Shown: positions 63,638 to 64,000 of the stretch, piece after piece
Layout: the number at the start of each line of letters is the position of its first letter
Position numbering within the stretch: position 1 is the stretch's first letter
NCBI RefSeq assembly: GCF_000725495.1
Contig: NZ_JNZD01000002.1
Span: 1-64,000 of the forward strand
Source of the DNA: Streptomyces aureus
GTDB lineage: Bacteria; Actinomycetota; Actinomycetes; Streptomycetales; Streptomycetaceae
Direction: 5' to 3'
DNA: 64,000 nucleotides
Notes under the pieces: model-generated
What the model saw: the letters and a program-made list of their open reading frames with translations, nothing else
What the model was told of the DNA's origin: nothing
Databases searched by the model: none
Position numbers and translations under genes: made by a program

Positions 63638-64000
63638 TCAGTCCTCGCCCCGGTCGTCGTCGAAGGTGACCAGACGGGTGGGCTCGTGTCCGCCGGGAGG
63701 ACCTTCGGGCGGCCCGCCGGACGCGGATTCCCGCACGATCCGCGTCGGCTCCGCCTGGCGCCCGCGCGCCGTTCCCGGTTCCGGGGCCCTGCCGGGTTCC
63801 GTGCACCGGCTCGGCTCCGCCGCCGCGGCCGGTTCCGGGGCGGACCCGCTCTCCGGCTCCGGGGGCCCGTCCCCGGGCGGCTCGTGCTCCTCCGGCCGCC
63901 TCGGCGACTCGCGCGGGGCGGCCGAGGGGGTGGTCCCGGCCGCGAAGGTGCTCAGCCGGGCCCCGTCGCAGTAGACCCACCGCTCGTGCTCGCCGTCGTA
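63638..64000 (-). CDS. C-terminal part of a gene cut by the window edge
   Basis: The minus-strand reading from 64000 to the TGA at 63640-63638 is open for 120 codons. It gives YDGEHERWVYCDGARLSTFA followed by a long Pro/Glu/Gly/Arg-rich stretch and then EPTRIVRE... and EPTRLVTFDDDRGED at the end. EPTR repeats suggest a low-complexity linker and tail. The start lies outside the window and I do not recognise the family. It lies 35 bp upstream of the kinase gene and may encode its partner. Confidence 0.7.
   Translation of the reverse strand, partial: YDGEHERWVYCDGARLSTFAAGTTPSAAPRESPRRPEEHEPPGDGPPEPESGSAPEPAAAAEPSRCTEPGRAPEPGTARGRQAEPTRIVRESASGGPPEGPPGGHEPTRLVTFDDDRGED

Overview
The window is about 64 kb of very GC-rich, densely packed DNA with the character of a Streptomyces chromosome. 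Supporting signs are GTG starts, TANNNT-type leaderless promoters, a melC1-melC2 tyrosinase pair, clpP3-clpP4-popR, a streptophobe-family membrane protein, DUF6479 and DUF6777 proteins, and several SpoIIE-type phosphatases. I see no rRNA or tRNA gene, CRISPR array, prophage or insertion sequence. It reads as ordinary chromosome-arm or near-core DNA with many metabolic and regulatory genes.

Left end (1-3931): the tail of treS, then maltokinase and glgB, part of the GlgE/trehalose-to-glucan pathway. Both treS and glgB appear broken by short internal deletions that shift the frame, while the maltokinase between them is intact. 3963-13307: secreted M1 aminopeptidase, PIG-L deacetylase, Gfo/Idh/MocA oxidoreductase, small ATP-dependent DNA ligase, DUF6479 protein, methyltransferase, MFS exporter and a divergent LysE/ArgP pair. 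13498-19195: large multi-sensor SpoIIE phosphatase, aldo/keto reductase, Nudix hydrolase, a small unknown protein and a universal stress protein.

19377-34660 is the most coherent system: a putative beta-1,3-glucan (laminarin/fungal wall) utilisation cluster. A LacI-family regulator, a GH3 beta-glucosidase, a secreted clan GH-A hydrolase with an F5/8 domain, a secreted DUF1996 protein, a GH55 exo-beta-1,3-glucanase and a GH64 beta-1,3-glucanase lie together. Five copies of a 14-bp palindrome (consensus GGAGAGCGCTCTCC) sit 23 to 70 bp upstream of the lacI, GH3, DUF1996, GH55 and GH64 starts. The shared site implies a single local regulon and gives DUF1996 a likely context. A translationally coupled GntR / lipocalin-like / GMC oxidoreductase operon sits inside this region.

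34715-46318: sulfite-oxidase-like molybdoenzyme, divergent TetR/FMN-reductase pair with two operators, AIM24 protein, thermolysin-like M4 protease, polyprenyl synthetase with a long disordered N-terminus coupled to a TPR protein, phosphotransferase, XRE/SDR divergent pair, and an AlkB-like dioxygenase preceded by a LexA-like box and a leaderless promoter. 46370-54495: MFS-TetR operon with a 20-5-20 inverted repeat, FAD monooxygenase, tyrosinase operon, RNase H, VOC protein and alcohol dehydrogenase. 54558-64000: second SpoIIE phosphatase, PhnB-like protein, epoxide hydrolase, clpP3-clpP4 with its regulator popR (ending in LAA), DUF6777 protein, streptophobe protein, Ser/Thr kinase, and the C-terminal part of a gene running off the right edge.

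Many intergenic junctions hold perfect hairpins (bidirectional terminators) or short tandem repeats. These are recorded separately.
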